The notes under the pieces were generated by a model, which did no database searches, was not told where the DNA came from, and saw only the letters and a list, made by a program, of their open reading frames with translations. A stretch of 64,000 bases of DNA from Ampullaceana balthica (taxonomy: Eukaryota; Mollusca; Gastropoda; Lymnaeidae): the NCBI GenBank assembly GCA_944989445.1, contig CALYLW010000162.1, forward strand, positions 419,001 through 483,000, given 5' to 3'. The first letter of the stretch is position 1. Each line of letters starts with the position of its first letter. Position numbers and translations under genes: made by a program. Positions 63,547 to 64,000 of this stretch are shown one piece after another.

Positions 63547-64000
63547 TGTGTGATAAGGATAGATAAAGAGGTGAGTTAATGATATTCTTGATGCCTCAAT
63601 CTGAGTTTTATTTTGATTTTCTCCATGACTGCCTCCATAATTGCCCGCTGCGCCAAGAGATGCCACCTGCGCCAGCTCGTAAGGTGGCTACAACTATCGC
63701 GCCACGCATTACACTCAGATAACCGCTCTGAAAAGACAGGTAATTCGCCTAACTCAATCAGCGGTCTAAGGCGCGTGTGGGGTGGGGGATCGAGTCTTGG
63801 CTTTAAACCAAACAGTAGAACCTCATGTCAGTCTCTTGTTGTGGATCTATTCCAAACGATCAGTTCTTGTACCTCAAATTGTGCAATTATTTCATCCGAA
63901 ACGCCTCTGGACCACTAATGGACGAAGCTAAATAAACCATTGCTATAGGGCCATTTGACTTTCTGATTTTTCGATCTTATTAGTTCAGCAAGGGCTAACC
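63142..64000. other. Non-coding right edge
   Basis: A GAGA/GATA microsatellite lies at 63468-63547. No exon of the MuSK-like gene and no other gene is recognised. Confidence 0.5.

Overview
The window is eukaryotic DNA, AT-rich, with spliced genes, long introns and many decayed transposons and minisatellites. Three animal genes can be read exon by exon. Their protein features, together with the mix of hAT, piggyBac, Helitron, LINE and tRNA-SINE relics, fit an invertebrate. A mollusc, probably a heterobranch gastropod, is my best guess, but this rests on general resemblance and is not proven by the sequence.

Genes. (1) 7926-17023, minus strand: UDP-glucose 4-epimerase (GALE), nine coding exons, about 351 residues, with a one-base frameshift in exon 5 as sequenced. 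(2) 30242-35128, plus strand: the V-ATPase proteolipid c'' subunit (ATP6V0B), seven exons, 230 residues, intact. (3) 41324-59081, minus strand: the C-terminal part of a MuSK/Nrk-type receptor tyrosine kinase, five exons coding for a Frizzled cysteine-rich domain, kringle, transmembrane helix and kinase. Its N-terminal exons should lie beyond the right edge of the window. The three genes belong to sugar metabolism, organelle acidification and receptor signalling; nothing suggests that they work together.

Layout. 1-2440 holds two hAT transposase relics, followed by a 1.9 kb minisatellite (2.5-4.4 kb) and the AT-rich GALE downstream flank. The GALE introns carry a piggyBac-like element, a hAT with a Helitron nested in it, and a LINE fragment. 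17-30.2 kb is a transposon graveyard: a MITE, a ZMYM1-like hAT pseudogene, a BED-finger hAT containing two further insertions, a Helitron with a helicase remnant, a hAT MITE, a hAT relic split by three tandem Helentron-like units, and a tRNA-derived SINE. 36-41 kb is nearly empty. The MuSK-like gene region (41-59 kb) is unusually rich in minisatellites (34-, 21-, 33-, 42-, 22-, 20- and 17-bp periods) and also holds an inverted Helentron-like unit and a LINE 3' end. 59-64 kb holds more minisatellites, hAT MITEs, a second BED-finger hAT copy and small terminal-repeat elements.

The very long open frames over the minisatellites follow from repeat periods divisible by three and are not treated as genes.
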